Of a stretch of DNA of 64,000 bases, positions 1 through 7,226 are shown one piece after another. This DNA is from JBNKHH01 sp050290245. Lineage in GTDB: Bacteria > Pseudomonadota > Alphaproteobacteria > Rhodobacterales > Rhodobacteraceae. The notes under the pieces were generated by a model, which saw only the letters and a list, made by a program, of their open reading frames with translations, had not been told where the DNA came from and did not search any database. Position numbers and translations under genes: made by a program. Within the stretch, counting starts at the first letter, position 1, and each line of letters begins with the position of its first letter. The DNA lies in NCBI GenBank assembly GCA_050290245.1, contig JBNKHH010000024.1:92996-156995 (forward strand). The letters are read 5' to 3'.

Positions 1-2
1 CG

Positions 3-758
3 GCTGCGCTCGGCGCGGGTGGTGCGATCATGCTGGCCGCCTATCGCAAGCTGCAGGACGAGAACAGGTCGGGGCGCATCATCATCATGACCAGCTTTGC
101 CGTGGTCATCATGTTGCTTGTCGGCGTGAACTTTGATCTGCGGATCCACCAGGAAGATGTCGGCTTCGAGAACTGGGTGGCCTTTTTCGTCGCTCAGGGC
201 ACTTACCTTTATTCGGTCTTTGGCCTGTTGTTCGCTTGTTGGGTTCTGCTCCGCTCGGGCGTCTTGAAGCCGGTTGTGCGCGAGACGGCCAAGGTCACGA
301 GCATGGTGTTCACCATCCTGATCGGGTCTCAGCTGTTGAACCTCGTGGTGATCTCTTTTGGCGGCGAGCATTACATCCAGACGTTCCTCAAGAGCTTCGA
401 GGATGAATACACGGTCTTCCTGATCGTGATGCTGGTGCTGTTCTTCCTGGGGTTCGTTCTGGATTTCCTCGAGATCATCTACATCGTGATCCCGATCGTG
501 GGGCCAGTCATCTATGGCGGAACTTTCGATCCAAAGTGGGTGACGATCATGATCGCTGTGAACCTGCAAACGTCCTTCCTGACGCCGCCCTTTGGCTTTG
601 CGCTGTTCTATCTGAGGGGGGTTGCCCCGCCGGAAGTCACGACGCGGCACATCTATCGGGGTATCATACCCTTTGTGCTGATCCAGGTCCTGGGGCTTGC
701 CTTGCTGTGGTACTTCCCAAGCGTGGTCACCATCCTGCCTGACCTGATCCCCAAGTGA
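3..758 (+). CDS. TRAP transporter large permease subunit (DctM type), C-terminal part
   Basis: The frame is open from the window edge, so the N-terminus is missing; 251 residues are visible. It is highly hydrophobic with several membrane spans and ends in the loop/helix pattern of DctM proteins (FLTPPFGFALFYLRG, then a last helix). In TRAP transporters this subunit forms the cation-coupled channel that takes organic acids or similar solutes from a periplasmic binding protein. The substrate cannot be told from this fragment. The small permease and binding protein are presumably upstream, outside the window. A strong terminator follows 22 bp after the stop, so this is the last gene of its operon. 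Confidence 0.85.
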   Translation, partial: AALGAGGAIMLAAYRKLQDENRSGRIIIMTSFAVVIMLLVGVNFDLRIHQEDVGFENWVAFFVAQGTYLYSVFGLLFACWVLLRSGVLKPVVRETAKVTSMVFTILIGSQLLNLVVISFGGEHYIQTFLKSFEDEYTVFLIVMLVLFFLGFVLDFLEIIYIVIPIVGPVIYGGTFDPKWVTIMIAVNLQTSFLTPPFGFALFYLRGVAPPEVTTRHIYRGIIPFVLIQVLGLALLWYFPSVVTILPDLIPK

Positions 759-779
759 TCTCGACTCATTTAAAAGACG

Positions 780-808
780 AAGGCCGCGGGTTTTTCCCGC
801 GGCCTTTT
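780..808 (+). terminator. Rho-independent terminator after the TRAP operon
   Basis: A perfect 11-bp stem (AAGGCCGCGGG / CCCGCGGCCTT) with a T5 loop is followed by a short T run. It lies 22 bp after the permease stop. The A-rich 5' side could also let it end minus-strand transcription leaving bpt. Confidence 0.85.
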
Positions 809-847
809 GGTCTTTGGGAGCCTGTATGCGGCCCCGGAGCAGGAGGG

Positions 848-1675
848 TCAGGCCCGCGTAGGCCGGGTATCGGGCAATGAGATGCGCGCCACCTGCTCTG
901 CGATCGGCGCCGTTGACAAGGGGTGGGTTTCGGCGGAATAGGCCGATGGGTCGCCAATGTCTCGCCATTCGCCGCCGACATAGATCTCAAGGGCCGAAAA
1001 GTTCGCCTTGTAGACCATTTTGGACGATCCGGGCACCCAGTAGCCGAGATAAACGTAGGGCAGGCCAGCTTCGCGTGCGATGTCGATATGGTCAAGGATC
1101 ACATAGGTGCCGAGGCTGGCAGCGGCCATGTCGGGGTTGTAAAAGCTGTAGACCAAGGACAGCCCGTCATCGAGCACATCGGTAAGGCAAACCGCGCGGA
1201 GCACCTTTTCGGCATCTTCCATGCTGGTGTATTCGATCACGCGACTGCGGATCGGCGTTTCCTCGACCATGGCGGCGAATTCAAAGATATCCATGTCGGC
1301 CATTCCGCCCTCGGCGTGGCGCGAGTCGAGATAGGTGCGAAACAGCGTGTATTGCTCTTCTGTAGCCCAGGGCGAGGTCGCTTCCCGTTTCAGGGACTTG
1401 TTGCGACGCAGGGTCCGTTTCTGGCTGCGCGAAGGCTCGAAGTCAGCGACCCGGATGCGGGCGGACAGGCAGGCCGAGCATTCGGCGCAGGACGGCCGAT
1501 ACAGCACATTTTGCGACCGTCGAAAGCCCTGTTTGGACAGGGCGTTGTTCAGTTGCTCGGAATAGTCGCCCTGGAGAGCGGTGAACAACTTCCTCTCCAG
1601 CCTGCCCTCAAGATAGGGGCAGGGCTGGGGTGCGGTCACGTAAAACTGTGGCGCAATTGGAAGTGTATGACGCAT
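848..1675 (-). CDS. bpt: Aspartate/glutamate leucyltransferase (leucyl-tRNA-protein transferase, Bpt/ATE family)
   Basis: This 275-residue protein matches the bacterial ATE-like family that moves leucine from Leu-tRNA to N-terminal Asp or Glu, marking proteins for ClpS/ClpAP by the N-end rule. The N-terminal ATE domain has the family cysteines: C19 in CPYL and the cluster C63, C66 and C69. The C-terminal GNAT-like half contains YLGYWVPGSSKMVYKANF. The length is usual. It is a single gene on the minus strand with no obvious operon partner. The assignment as Bpt rather than arginyltransferase Ate follows from the bacterial family and was not tested. Confidence 0.9.
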   Translation of the reverse strand: MRHTLPIAPQFYVTAPQPCPYLEGRLERKLFTALQGDYSEQLNNALSKQGFRRSQNVLYRPSCAECSACLSARIRVADFEPSRSQKRTLRRNKSLKREATSPWATEEQYTLFRTYLDSRHAEGGMADMDIFEFAAMVEETPIRSRVIEYTSMEDAEKVLRAVCLTDVLDDGLSLVYSFYNPDMAAASLGTYVILDHIDIAREAGLPYVYLGYWVPGSSKMVYKANFSALEIYVGGEWRDIGDPSAYSAETHPLSTAPIAEQVARISLPDTRPTRA

Positions 1676-1753
1676 TTATTGACCTGGGCGGGTAGCTTAC
1701 GGACAGAGACTAGCAATCGAAATCCGATCCGCCAATCCCCCAATCCGGCGAGG

Positions 1754-2215
1754 TCAACGCGCGCTTTTGTTCAACGCGGCGGTGCCGAGAACGTGGTCCG
1801 TCAGGCTTTGGCGGCGCGGCGACATCAGGATCAGGCCGATCGAGATCAGTTGCAGCGGGAAGGTCACCACGGACACGACATAGCCTATCGTGTGGAGCAG
1901 TGCTGTCGTGCTGTCAAAGTGCGACCCGTCGGTACGGCGCATTTCCAAGGCCACGAGGCGCATACCCCAGGTCGCAGAACCCGAGGCCAACGTCGTCCAG
2001 CGATAGAGAAAGCTGATGACGGCAAACAGGACGGGCAGGAAGAGCAGCGGCAGGAACAGGCCAAAGACCGTGGCCACCGCCGTGATCATCGAAATCACGA
2101 AAACGTCGATCACCCAGGCGATCAGGCGTTTGGAGGGCACGTCACGGTAGAAATCCGCGTCATAGTCGGGATCGGGCAGGCCGTTATGCGTGAGGGTTTG
2201 GTGCGTCATATCCAT
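1754..2215 (-). CDS. RDD family membrane protein
   Basis: This 153-residue protein has the RDD pattern: an Arg early in helix 1 (SKRLIAWVIDVFVI, with the conserved Asp), a hydrophobic hairpin, and a third helix after the WGMRLVALEM segment. RDD proteins are integral inner-membrane proteins; most are uncharacterised and some act in ion transport. It lies 98 bp downstream of the DUF2852 gene on the same strand, with a GC-rich hairpin between them. A second Met two codons later (MTHQ) is an equally possible start. Confidence 0.85.
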   Translation of the reverse strand: MDMTHQTLTHNGLPDPDYDADFYRDVPSKRLIAWVIDVFVISMITAVATVFGLFLPLLFLPVLFAVISFLYRWTTLASGSATWGMRLVALEMRRTDGSHFDSTTALLHTIGYVVSVVTFPLQLISIGLILMSPRRQSLTDHVLGTAALNKSAR

Positions 2216-2278
2216 CTTGAGGTCTATCCAATACAGGGAGGTCGGGCAAATCCGGCGGCCCCTTGGGGACAGTTGGGT

Positions 2279-2306
2279 GGGGCCGCCGCCGAAAGGGCGG
2301 GGCCCC
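2279..2306 (-). other. GC-rich stem-loop downstream of the DUF2852 gene
   Basis: The arms GGGGCC + CCGCC and GGCGG + GGCCCC pair over 11 bp with one bulged base and a GAAAG loop. It begins 7 bp after the DUF2852 stop. No T run follows on either strand, so it is not a standard intrinsic terminator. It may protect the 3' end of the DUF2852 transcript or assist factor-dependent termination before the RDD gene. Confidence 0.5.
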
Positions 2307-2313
2307 TCCGGTG

Positions 2314-2748
2314 TCAGGCGTCGACGGTTTCGCCGTGAACGTCGACGTCGTCTTTCGCCTTGCGGGTGCGGTCGTCCATGAACTGGTCGAACTCGGCCTT
2401 GTCCTTGGCTTCGCGCAGGCGTTGCAAGAAGGCCTCGAAGGCGTCCTGTTCATCTTCCAGGCGACGCAGGGTCTCGGCCTTGTAGGCGTCGAACGCGCTG
2501 TTGCCGCTCGTCTTGAAAGCGTGGCGTGCATAGTGGGCGTTGCGGGCGTGGCCGCAGGATCCTTTGAACATTTGTTTTCCCCAGATCATGTAGGCAAGGA
2601 AAGCGAGGCCGACGGGCCAGAAGAAGATAAAGCCGAGGACCATGGCCGCGATCCAAGCGCCTTTACCACGTTCGTCCAGCCAACGTTCGCTCCGGCGGAA
2701 CCAGTTACCCCGGTGAGAGGGAATGGCAGTTGCTGTCGCGGTGGTCAT
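2314..2748 (-). CDS. DUF2852 domain-containing membrane protein
   Basis: This 144-residue protein has a basic, Trp-rich N-terminal segment, one strong hydrophobic stretch (about residues 32-54, WIAAMVLGFIFFWPVGLAFL) and a charged helical C-terminal half likely to be cytoplasmic or coiled (EAFLQRLREAKDKAEFDQFM). This architecture is that of the alphaproteobacterial DUF2852 family, whose function is unknown. The upstream region carries two near-identical 19-bp palindromes, suggesting dedicated regulation. Confidence 0.8.
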   Translation of the reverse strand: MTTATATAIPSHRGNWFRRSERWLDERGKGAWIAAMVLGFIFFWPVGLAFLAYMIWGKQMFKGSCGHARNAHYARHAFKTSGNSAFDAYKAETLRRLEDEQDAFEAFLQRLREAKDKAEFDQFMDDRTRKAKDDVDVHGETVDA

Positions 2749-2775
2749 TTCGAGTGCTCCTAAAGGTTCGTATCA

Positions 2776-2794
2776 ATGTGAATGCCTTTCACAT
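2776..2794. promoter_or_regulatory. Palindromic operator-like site 1 upstream of the DUF2852 gene
   Basis: ATGTGAA-N5-TTCACAT, a perfect 7-bp dyad, lies 28 bp before the DUF2852 start. A second copy with the same spacer length sits 58 bp further upstream. The spacing (TGTGA-N7-TCACA) differs from the CRP consensus, which has N6. The binding protein is unknown. Confidence 0.5.
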
Positions 2795-2833
2795 CTCCAA
2801 TATCGGTACTGAACCACCGCCCCGCAAGAGGAA

Positions 2834-2852
2834 ATGTGAATGATTTTTACAT
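2834..2852. promoter_or_regulatory. Palindromic operator-like site 2 upstream of the DUF2852 gene
   Basis: ATGTGAA-N5-TTTACAT has six of seven dyad pairs and repeats site 1 in sequence and spacing. It abuts an AT-rich segment with TATAAT at 2855-2860 on the plus strand, the likely promoter area. A further half-site ATGTGAAT occurs at 2888-2895. Confidence 0.5.
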
Positions 2853-2885
2853 TTTATAATTAAGGCGCTGTATTGAAATGGAAAA

Positions 2886-3353
2886 TCATGTGAATTCTGC
2901 CGTTTTTGCGCCCGAGATCGCCACCAGAACCGCAGGGTCGATGGGGAAAATGTGGCGCGGAGTGCCGGCCGCGGCATAGACGATGCCAAAATCCAGCAGC
3001 CTCTTGTCGAAGAAGACGCGCGAGGGGGTGAGGTGGCCGATGGGGGCTACACCGCCGATTGCGAAACCGGTGGCGCTGCGCACCCGGGCGGCGTCTGCAC
3101 GGGACAGGGGCTCGCCCGCGACGGCGCTGGCGCGCGTGGGATCGACCTGGTTGCCGCCGGCGGTAATGAACAGGACGATGGCACCGCTTTCAACACCTGC
3201 AAAGATGATGGATTTGGCGATCTGGTCGATCTCGCAGCCCGCTTCGCGCGCCGCATCTGCGGCAGTGCGGGTTTCGCCGGGCATTTCGAGGACTTCGGTT
3301 TCGACCCCGGCCTCGGCCAGAGCGGTTTTCACGCGTTTCAGACTTTTGCTCAT
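2886..3353 (-). CDS. YbaK/EbsC family aminoacyl-tRNA deacylase
   Basis: This 155-residue protein belongs to the YbaK/ProX trans-editing family, which hydrolyses mischarged tRNAs such as Cys- or Ala-tRNAPro. Recognisable segments are the conserved Lys in the IAKSIIF strand, the GGNQVD segment, and the C-terminal GGVAPIGH region. The start was set at MSKSLKRV; an upstream extension in the open frame would overlap the divergent glnE. It stands alone, divergent from glnE across 75 bp. The exact tRNA substrate cannot be assigned from sequence alone. Confidence 0.87.
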   Translation of the reverse strand: MSKSLKRVKTALAEAGVETEVLEMPGETRTAADAAREAGCEIDQIAKSIIFAGVESGAIVLFITAGGNQVDPTRASAVAGEPLSRADAARVRSATGFAIGGVAPIGHLTPSRVFFDKRLLDFGIVYAAAGTPRHIFPIDPAVLVAISGAKTAEFT

Positions 3354-3428
3354 GCCCCGAGTGGTGCCGGGCCGAGCGGCGGTGTGCAAGCCCTTTCCGC
3401 GCTGCGCGGGGATTGCTAGGTTTTGACC

Positions 3429-6224
3429 ATGAACAAGAATTTTGAGGCGCGTATCACGCGCTGTTCGATTCCCTACGATCCCGAGCGGGGCGACGAGGCG
3501 CTGGCACATGTGCCGGGGCTGTGCGGCGCGCTGGCCGAGGTGGTGCGGGGCGCGGGGGGATCGTCGTTCCATCTGCACGATTTGATGCGGCTTGAGGGGG
3601 CCTGGCTGTCCGAGGCCCTTGCGGGCGCGCCGGAGGACGCCCTGGAGGCTGTTCTGGGCGAGAAGGCGGGAGAGGGCGTCAGGGCGGTCTCGATTCAGTT
3701 GCGCCAGGCCAAGGCGCGGCTGTCTTTGCTGATCGGTCTGGCGGATTTGGCCGGTGTCTGGTCGTTGGAAGAAGTGACCGGAGCGCTGACGCGGTTTGCG
3801 GATCTGGCGGTGAACCGGGCTTTGACGGAGTCGTTGGCGGGGGAGTTGCGGCGGGGCAAGGTGCCTGGCCAGTGCGAAGACGACCTGGCCCAGGCGGCGG
3901 GGTTGTCGGTTCTCGCCATGGGCAAGATGGGCGCGGGGGAGTTGAATTACTCATCCGACATCGACCTGATCTGCCTATTTGACGAAACTCGCTTCGATCC
4001 CGAAGATTATGCCGAGGCGCGCACCGCCTTCGTCAGGGCGGTGCGTCTGATGTGCAAGACGCTGAGCGAGCGCACCGCCGAGGGCTACGTCTTTCGTACC
4101 GATCTGCGTCTGCGTCCCGACGCCTCAGTCACGCCGGTGGCGATGTCGATGGAGGCGGCCGAGCGGTATTACGAGGCCTTCGGGCGGACCTGGGAGCGGG
4201 CGGCCTATATCAAGGCGCGGCCCTGTGCCGGCGACATCGCGGCGGGTGAGCGGTTTCTGAAAACCCTGCGCCCCTTCGTATGGAGGCGGCATCTGGACTA
4301 TGCTGCGATCCAGGACGCGCAGGACATGCGGTTGCGCATCCGCGAGCACAAGGGGCTGCATGGGGCGGTGTCTCATCTGGGGCATGACCTGAAGCTGGGC
4401 CAGGGCGGAATTCGCGAGATCGAGTTCTTTACGCAGACCCGCCAGATCATCGCGGGCGGGCGCGACCCGGAGTTGCGCCTGTCCGAGACGGTGCCGGCTT
4501 TGCGTCGGTTGTCAGAAAAGGGCTGGGTCTCGGGCGAGGACGCCGAAATGCTGGTCGCCGATTACCGCGCGCATCGCGAGGCCGAGCACCGGGTTCAGAT
4601 GGTGGCGGATCAGCAGACGCACAAGCTACCCGAAACCGAAGAGGATTTCGCGCGTCTGGCCGCGCTGGCGGGGCGCGATGCCGGAGACTATGCGTCCGAA
4701 ATCGAGGCGCGGTTGCATCGCGTCTCGAAACTGACCGAAGGGTTCTTTCAGCCGGGAAAGGCGGCCGATGAACCGGTCATGGCCGTCGAAGGCGCCGAAG
4801 AGTTCATCGACCGCTGGAACGGCTATCCGGCTTTGCGGTCGCCGCGTGGACGGCAAATCTTTCGCCGGGTCTGGCCGCGCTTGCAGGAGCGGCTTGCCGT
4901 GGCCGAGAAACCCGATGAGGCCTTGCTGAACTTTGACGGCTTCCTCAAGGGGCTGCCTGCCGGGGTGCAGTTGTTTTCGCTGTTCGAGGCCAATCCGCAA
5001 CTTTTGGATCTTGTGGTGAACGTGGTCGATACGGCGCCCGGGCTGGGGCAGTACCTGGCGCGCAATGCGGGGGTTTTCGACGCCGTGATCGGCGGGCAGT
5101 TCTTTTCGGACTGGCCGGGCGCCGATGTGCTGCGGACAGGGCTGGAGGCGGCTTTGGCCGAGACCTCGGACTACGAGTCCAAGCTGGACCGGGCGCGGGT
5201 ATGGGCGCGGGAATGGCATTTCCGGATCGGGGTGCATCATCTGCGGGGCCTGATCGACGCCGACCAGAGCGGGCAGCAGTACGCCGATCTTGCAGGCGCA
5301 GTGGTGCAGGCGCTCTGGCCCGAGGTGGTTGCCGAGTTCGGCCTGAAGCACGGGCCTCCGCCGGGGCGCGGCGCGGCAGTCGTTGCCATGGGATCGCTCG
5401 GAGCCGAGCGGCTGAACGCGGCGTCGGACCTGGACCTGATCGTGATTTACGACGGCGAGGGGGCCGAGAGTTCGGAGGGCAAACGGCCGCTGCCGACGAG
5501 GAGCTATTTCGCGCGGCTGACGCAGGCTCTCGTGACGGCGCTTTCGGCACCGACGGCGGAAGGGCGGCTTTACGAGGTTGACATGCGGCTCAGGCCCTCG
5601 GGGCGGCAGGGCCCGGTGGCGACGTCCTACGCGTCGTTTTGCTCCTATCAGCGCGACGAAGCCTGGACCTGGGAGCACCTCGCGTTGACGCGGGCGAGGG
5701 CGCTTGCGGGCAATGCCTCGCTCATGGGCGATATCGAGACCTTTCGTGCTGAATTGTTGGACGAAGAGCGGAACAGGGCCAAGGTGCTGGCAGATGTGGC
5801 CGAGATGCGCGCGCGCCTGGCGTCGGCGAAACCTGCACAAGGCGGGCTCGACGTCCGGTCCGGGCCGGGGCGGTTGCAGGATGTGGAGCTGTTTGTGCAG
5901 GCAGGGGCCCTGCTGTGCGGTGCGTCCGAACGGCGGACGGGTGCACAGTTGGGCGCGGCGGCGGAGGCTTTCCATCTATCAGGCGACGAGGTGTCGGCCC
6001 TGAGTGGCGCGGTACGCCTGTTCTGGCAGGTGCAGGCGGCCAAACGGCTGGTGTTTGGCGAAGCCGGAGAGAGCGGAGAGCTTGGCACCGGAGCACTGGC
6101 TTTTGTCTTGCGCGATACGGGATGCGACGATCTGGGGGCGCTTGAGGTAGCCATCGCTGCGGCGGCCCAGGCGGCGGACGAGATCGTCACGATCCATATT
6201 GGCAGCAGCGCGGCGTCGCGATAG
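3429..6224 (+). CDS. glnE: Bifunctional glutamine synthetase adenylyltransferase/deadenylyltransferase
   Basis: GlnE tunes glutamine synthetase activity to nitrogen state by adding or removing AMP, under PII control. The 931-residue length fits. Two nucleotidyltransferase domains are visible: an N-terminal one around residues 167-190 (MGAGELNYSSDIDLICLFD) and a C-terminal one around 650-675 (GSLGAERLNAASDLDLIVIY), each with the Gly-Ser/Asp-x-Asp metal site. The linker segment GGIREIEFFTQ is typical of the first half. ATG at 3429 was chosen over TTG two codons upstream. A small gene follows 9 bp after the stop and may be cotranscribed. Confidence 0.96.
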   Translation: MNKNFEARITRCSIPYDPERGDEALAHVPGLCGALAEVVRGAGGSSFHLHDLMRLEGAWLSEALAGAPEDALEAVLGEKAGEGVRAVSIQLRQAKARLSLLIGLADLAGVWSLEEVTGALTRFADLAVNRALTESLAGELRRGKVPGQCEDDLAQAAGLSVLAMGKMGAGELNYSSDIDLICLFDETRFDPEDYAEARTAFVRAVRLMCKTLSERTAEGYVFRTDLRLRPDASVTPVAMSMEAAERYYEAFGRTWERAAYIKARPCAGDIAAGERFLKTLRPFVWRRHLDYAAIQDAQDMRLRIREHKGLHGAVSHLGHDLKLGQGGIREIEFFTQTRQIIAGGRDPELRLSETVPALRRLSEKGWVSGEDAEMLVADYRAHREAEHRVQMVADQQTHKLPETEEDFARLAALAGRDAGDYASEIEARLHRVSKLTEGFFQPGKAADEPVMAVEGAEEFIDRWNGYPALRSPRGRQIFRRVWPRLQERLAVAEKPDEALLNFDGFLKGLPAGVQLFSLFEANPQLLDLVVNVVDTAPGLGQYLARNAGVFDAVIGGQFFSDWPGADVLRTGLEAALAETSDYESKLDRARVWAREWHFRIGVHHLRGLIDADQSGQQYADLAGAVVQALWPEVVAEFGLKHGPPPGRGAAVVAMGSLGAERLNAASDLDLIVIYDGEGAESSEGKRPLPTRSYFARLTQALVTALSAPTAEGRLYEVDMRLRPSGRQGPVATSYASFCSYQRDEAWTWEHLALTRARALAGNASLMGDIETFRAELLDEERNRAKVLADVAEMRARLASAKPAQGGLDVRSGPGRLQDVELFVQAGALLCGASERRTGAQLGAAAEAFHLSGDEVSALSGAVRLFWQVQAAKRLVFGEAGESGELGTGALAFVLRDTGCDDLGALEVAIAAAAQAADEIVTIHIGSSAASR

Positions 6225-6233
6225 CGTGCGGCC

Positions 6234-6506
6234 ATGAAACATCCCGTCGACGAGAACGACCCCAAGGGGCTAATTCGCGAAAGCTATCGGATCGAAGGCA
6301 TTACCGAAGCAGAGTGCCGGTCGATCTTTCTGGATTGGGCGATCGGCGTGCCGGTGGGCGTTGAGGCGCGCGAGATGGTGACGGCCTTGCTGGAGCGCTA
6401 TGGCGCCGCCAATCCCGATCATCCGATGACCGAAGTGTTAAAGGGTGGACTCGGCACGGCAGACCGCCCCATGCGGCGGGGTGGCGCGCGCGGGCGGCGG
6501 TCTTAG
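6234..6506 (+). CDS. Small conserved-looking protein of unknown function
   Basis: This 90-residue soluble protein is acidic at the N-terminus and ends in a strongly basic Arg/Gly tail (MRRGGARGRRS). It follows glnE by 9 bp on the same strand, so it is probably translated from the glnE mRNA. No domain was recognised. Its codon use resembles its neighbours, and no other convincing frame occupies the space before the convergent eda, which supports a real gene. Confidence 0.6.
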   Translation: MKHPVDENDPKGLIRESYRIEGITEAECRSIFLDWAIGVPVGVEAREMVTALLERYGAANPDHPMTEVLKGGLGTADRPMRRGGARGRRS

Positions 6507-6532
6507 GTCCGGGATTTCAATGGCGCGGGCAG

Positions 6533-7171
6533 TCAGCCCAAGGCAGCAGCCTCGCGGGCGAGCGCCTCGATTCCGGCCCAGTCTCCGGCGGCGATCTTGT
6601 CCATCGGTGCCACCCACGATCCGCCGACACACAGCGTGTTGGGCAGCGAAAGATAGGTGTCGACGTTCGAGAGGCTGACACCTCCGGTCGGGCAGAAGGA
6701 CATTTGCGGCAGGGGCCCGGCAAAGGCCTTCAGGGCGGGTGCGCCACCGTTGGCTTCGGCAGGGAAGAACTTGGCAACAGTATAACCGCGCTCAAGCAGG
6801 CGCATGACCTCGGAGGGCGTCGATGTGCCCGCGAGCAATGGCAGATCGGCCGCCTCGGCCGCGTCCAGGAGCTTGTCGGTTGCGCCAGGCGAAACGCCGA
6901 ACCGGGCACCTGCATCTTTGGCGGCGCGCACGTCTTCGGGTGTCAGGAGCGTGCCGGCTCCGACGACACCGCCTTCGACTTCGGCCATGGCGCGGATGGC
7001 GTCGAGCGCGGCGGGGGTGCGCAGCGTCACTTCGAGCGCGGGCAGGCCGCCGGCGACGAGCGCGCGGGCAAGGTCCGCGGCGGTATCGGCTTTTTCGACC
7101 GTCAGGACGGGGATCACCGGGGCGAGACGGCAGATTTCGGCGGATTTGATGCTGGCTTCGGCAGGGGTCAT
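6533..7171 (-). CDS. eda: 2-dehydro-3-deoxy-phosphogluconate (KDPG) aldolase
   Basis: This enzyme cleaves KDPG to pyruvate and glyceraldehyde 3-phosphate, the last Entner-Doudoroff step. The 212-residue protein has the class I aldolase residues: E47 in LEVTLRT and the Schiff-base K134 in AKFFPAE, with GAGT and GVSPG phosphate-binding segments. It lies 55 bp after edd on the same strand, so edd-eda form an operon read from the promoter near 9.05 kb. Confidence 0.95.
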   Translation of the reverse strand: MTPAEASIKSAEICRLAPVIPVLTVEKADTAADLARALVAGGLPALEVTLRTPAALDAIRAMAEVEGGVVGAGTLLTPEDVRAAKDAGARFGVSPGATDKLLDAAEAADLPLLAGTSTPSEVMRLLERGYTVAKFFPAEANGGAPALKAFAGPLPQMSFCPTGGVSLSNVDTYLSLPNTLCVGGSWVAPMDKIAAGDWAGIEALAREAAALG

Positions 7172-7226
7172 CGGGGCCTCATGGTTTCATCTTTGGTGCC
7201 CGGTAGGGGCGGACTTTGCAAGGGTT

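Noticed and set aside
923..2338. A 471-codon plus-strand frame across bpt and the RDD gene
   Set aside because: It lies antisense to two well-supported genes and shows no protein family pattern.
2776..2794. CRP/FNR-type site reading of the ATGTGAA palindrome
   Set aside because: CRP sites have 6 bp between TGTGA and TCACA, here 7; FNR sites need TTGAT-N4-ATCAA.
4626..5975. A 449-codon open frame antisense to glnE
   Set aside because: It mirrors the GC-rich third-position bias of glnE, has no ribosome site and reads as low-complexity Pro/Arg sequence with no domain.
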